Shown piece by piece: positions 62,933 through 64,000 of a stretch of 64,000 nt of DNA (the stretch's first letter is position 1; every line of letters starts with the position of its first letter). Origin of the DNA: Henricia sp. BOLD:AAB3569 (lineage: Eukaryota; Echinodermata; Asteroidea; Spinulosida; Echinasteridae); assembly GCA_037783545.1 (NCBI GenBank), contig JBBELK010000009.1, positions 3,162,001 to 3,226,000 on the forward strand, read 5' to 3'. The notes under the pieces were generated by a model. That model had not been told where the DNA came from. It ran no database searches and was given only the letters and a program-made list of their open reading frames with translations. A program made the translations under genes and the position numbers.

Positions 62933-63040
62933 CACCACTCCCCCCACCACCACTCCCCCCACCACCACTCCCCCCACCACCACTCCCCCCACCACCACTC
63001 CCCCCACCACCACTCCCCCCACCCCCCCCCCCCCCCCCCA
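62932..63040. repeat. ACCACCACTCCCCCC minisatellite and poly-C
   Basis: A 15-bp unit CCCCCCACCACCACT is repeated about six times and ends in a run of about 18 C. The overlapping Gly/Trp/Val frames are artefacts. Confidence 0.9.
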
Positions 63041-63338
63041 TTTAATGAGGTCTGCAATTTGGAATCGTGTACAATACAAATTAGAGCAGTCGACAAAAAA
63101 ACTAAGTCCAAACAAAAGAGGAACAATATGGGACGTCCGCTGTGGGAGGTGGGTACAAGACTGTATGTGTACGCGTCACGTGCACATGGATGAGCACTTT
63201 TCGTTCAGCTACAATGTATGGCGGATATTCAGGGAAGGAGACCTTAGTTACATGTACCTCATTGGTCTATACCCAACATACATTTACCCAATACTGTACA
63301 GTATGCAATGACATACAAGTGTGGATACACATCTATTA

Positions 63339-63762
63339 TAGCCCGAATGCCTCTGGCTGTCACACATGACGGCCAGAGTGGTTAACTGCCCCCAGCGGCC
63401 GGACTTTTTGGGGCGCATAGCATTGAGGGCTCTACCCGCCCAATGCATTATAACACGCCCAGAGGCCCCTGCCATGTTTTTTGAAACGGAAATGGAGGAA
63501 TGATATTTCTGGAATTTGCAGAATGATCGTCGCCTAGCTCTTGGCCAGATGGATGAAGATGAATAAGGGAACGTGTTTTGGGAAAAAGGTACGAGTTCCT
63601 CTATGTGTAGGTACAATGTACCCTAACTTTGGAAATCTCTGTCCTGGGTGAGAGGAAAATCTTGCTCAAAGTATGTAGTAAATTCGCTACAAAAAGTCCG
63701 GCCGCTGGGGGCGGTTAACTACTCTGGCTGTCATGTGTGACGGCCAGAGGCATTCAGGCTAG
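63339..63762. mobile_element. Inverted-repeat transposon, GGCCAGAG family, copy 2
   Basis: Left TAGCCCGAATGCCTCTGGCT with GACGGCCAGAGTGGTTAACT and right GGTTAACTACTCTGGCTGTC with GACGGCCAGAGGCATTCAGG are inverted; the inner CCCCAGCGGCCGGAC also pairs. Terminal repeats of about 70 bp; internal GGAATGATATTTCTGGAA is shared with 1388. Confidence 0.7.
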
Positions 63763-64000
63763 GATACACGTACCGTACATGTATATATGTCACACTGAGA
63801 TAATACAGTGGGCAGTCTGGAGATTACATTGTGTACAGAACATTTATGTCAGAACGTGTATTCAAAAGTCGAAGACTGTTGTGGAATCACAGCAATTAAT
63901 ACAGTGGATGAAGCATACATGCTGAATTACATGGAACTTTTTGCTGCAAGGCATGAGGCTGCCTGAAAGTACACACAAGCACTTGTACTGTCGACTTGAC

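Larger units (their letters stand above)
62241..64000. other. Upstream adaptor intron, repeat filled
   Basis: No exon with the SAM start is recognised. It contains a partial GGCGAAGTGG-family element (62268-62720) with an inserted CCTACAATCCT palindrome, a GTCCGCATTGGAC-family copy (62822-62932), the CCACCACCACT minisatellite (62932-63035) and the second GGCCAGAG element (63339-63762). Confidence 0.5.

Noticed and set aside
62884-63126. Gly/Trp/Val repeat frame on the minus strand
   Set aside because: Product of a 15-bp CCACC minisatellite plus poly-C.

Overview
The window is eukaryotic nuclear DNA. It has multi-exon genes with GT-AG introns, long non-coding stretches and a very dense load of short inverted-repeat transposons and tRNA-derived SINEs. 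The gene content (casein kinase 1 alpha and a SAM/SH2 adaptor of the SLP-76/BLNK type) together with abundant TACATGTA and TAGGCCTA motifs suggests a marine invertebrate deuterostome. An echinoderm is my best guess; a hemichordate or amphioxus is possible. This taxonomic call is inference only.

Three genes, all on the minus strand, are recognised, and their exons were joined by splice site, phase and homology. (1) At the left is the 5' part of a second casein kinase 1 alpha gene: exon 1 at 6324-6455 and exon 2 at 1677-1783, the rest lying off the left edge. (2) A complete seven-exon casein kinase 1 alpha gene runs from 28637 down to 12233 (340 aa). The two kinase genes form a head-to-tail tandem pair. 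(3) A large adaptor gene runs from at least 62240 down to 32957 in 22 recognised exons. In frame they give 834 codons plus a stop (879 bp more or less is not needed to keep frame; every junction matches in phase). The product has a SAM domain (its first part off-window or not recognised), an acidic Trp motif, a run of YxxP tyrosine motifs each on its own small exon, a long proline-rich exon with a hexapeptide minisatellite, and a C-terminal SH2 domain. This is the architecture of SLP-76 (LCP2), expanded in its tyrosine motifs.

No plus-strand protein-coding gene could be supported. The rest is transposable-element debris: a 999-bp Mutator-like palindrome with a 9-bp target duplication (2863-3861), an 812-bp TA-flanked foldback (10550-11361), a family with GGGTC termini and 4-bp target duplications (six places), several families flanked by TTAA whose termini all begin AAAGG, a small element with Tc1/Sleeping Beauty-like ends (61151-61393), a palindromic family built on GATCCCGAGCTCGGGATC, three or more tRNA-derived SINE families, a LINE reverse-transcriptase remnant (55.25-55.6 kb), G-rich and proline-coding minisatellites, and several nested insertions.

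Functionally, casein kinase 1 alpha is a housekeeping Ser/Thr kinase (Wnt/beta-catenin and other pathways), while the SAM-YxxP-PRD-SH2 gene is expected to be a cytoplasmic scaffold downstream of Src/Syk-type tyrosine kinases. Nothing in the sequence links the two beyond adjacency.
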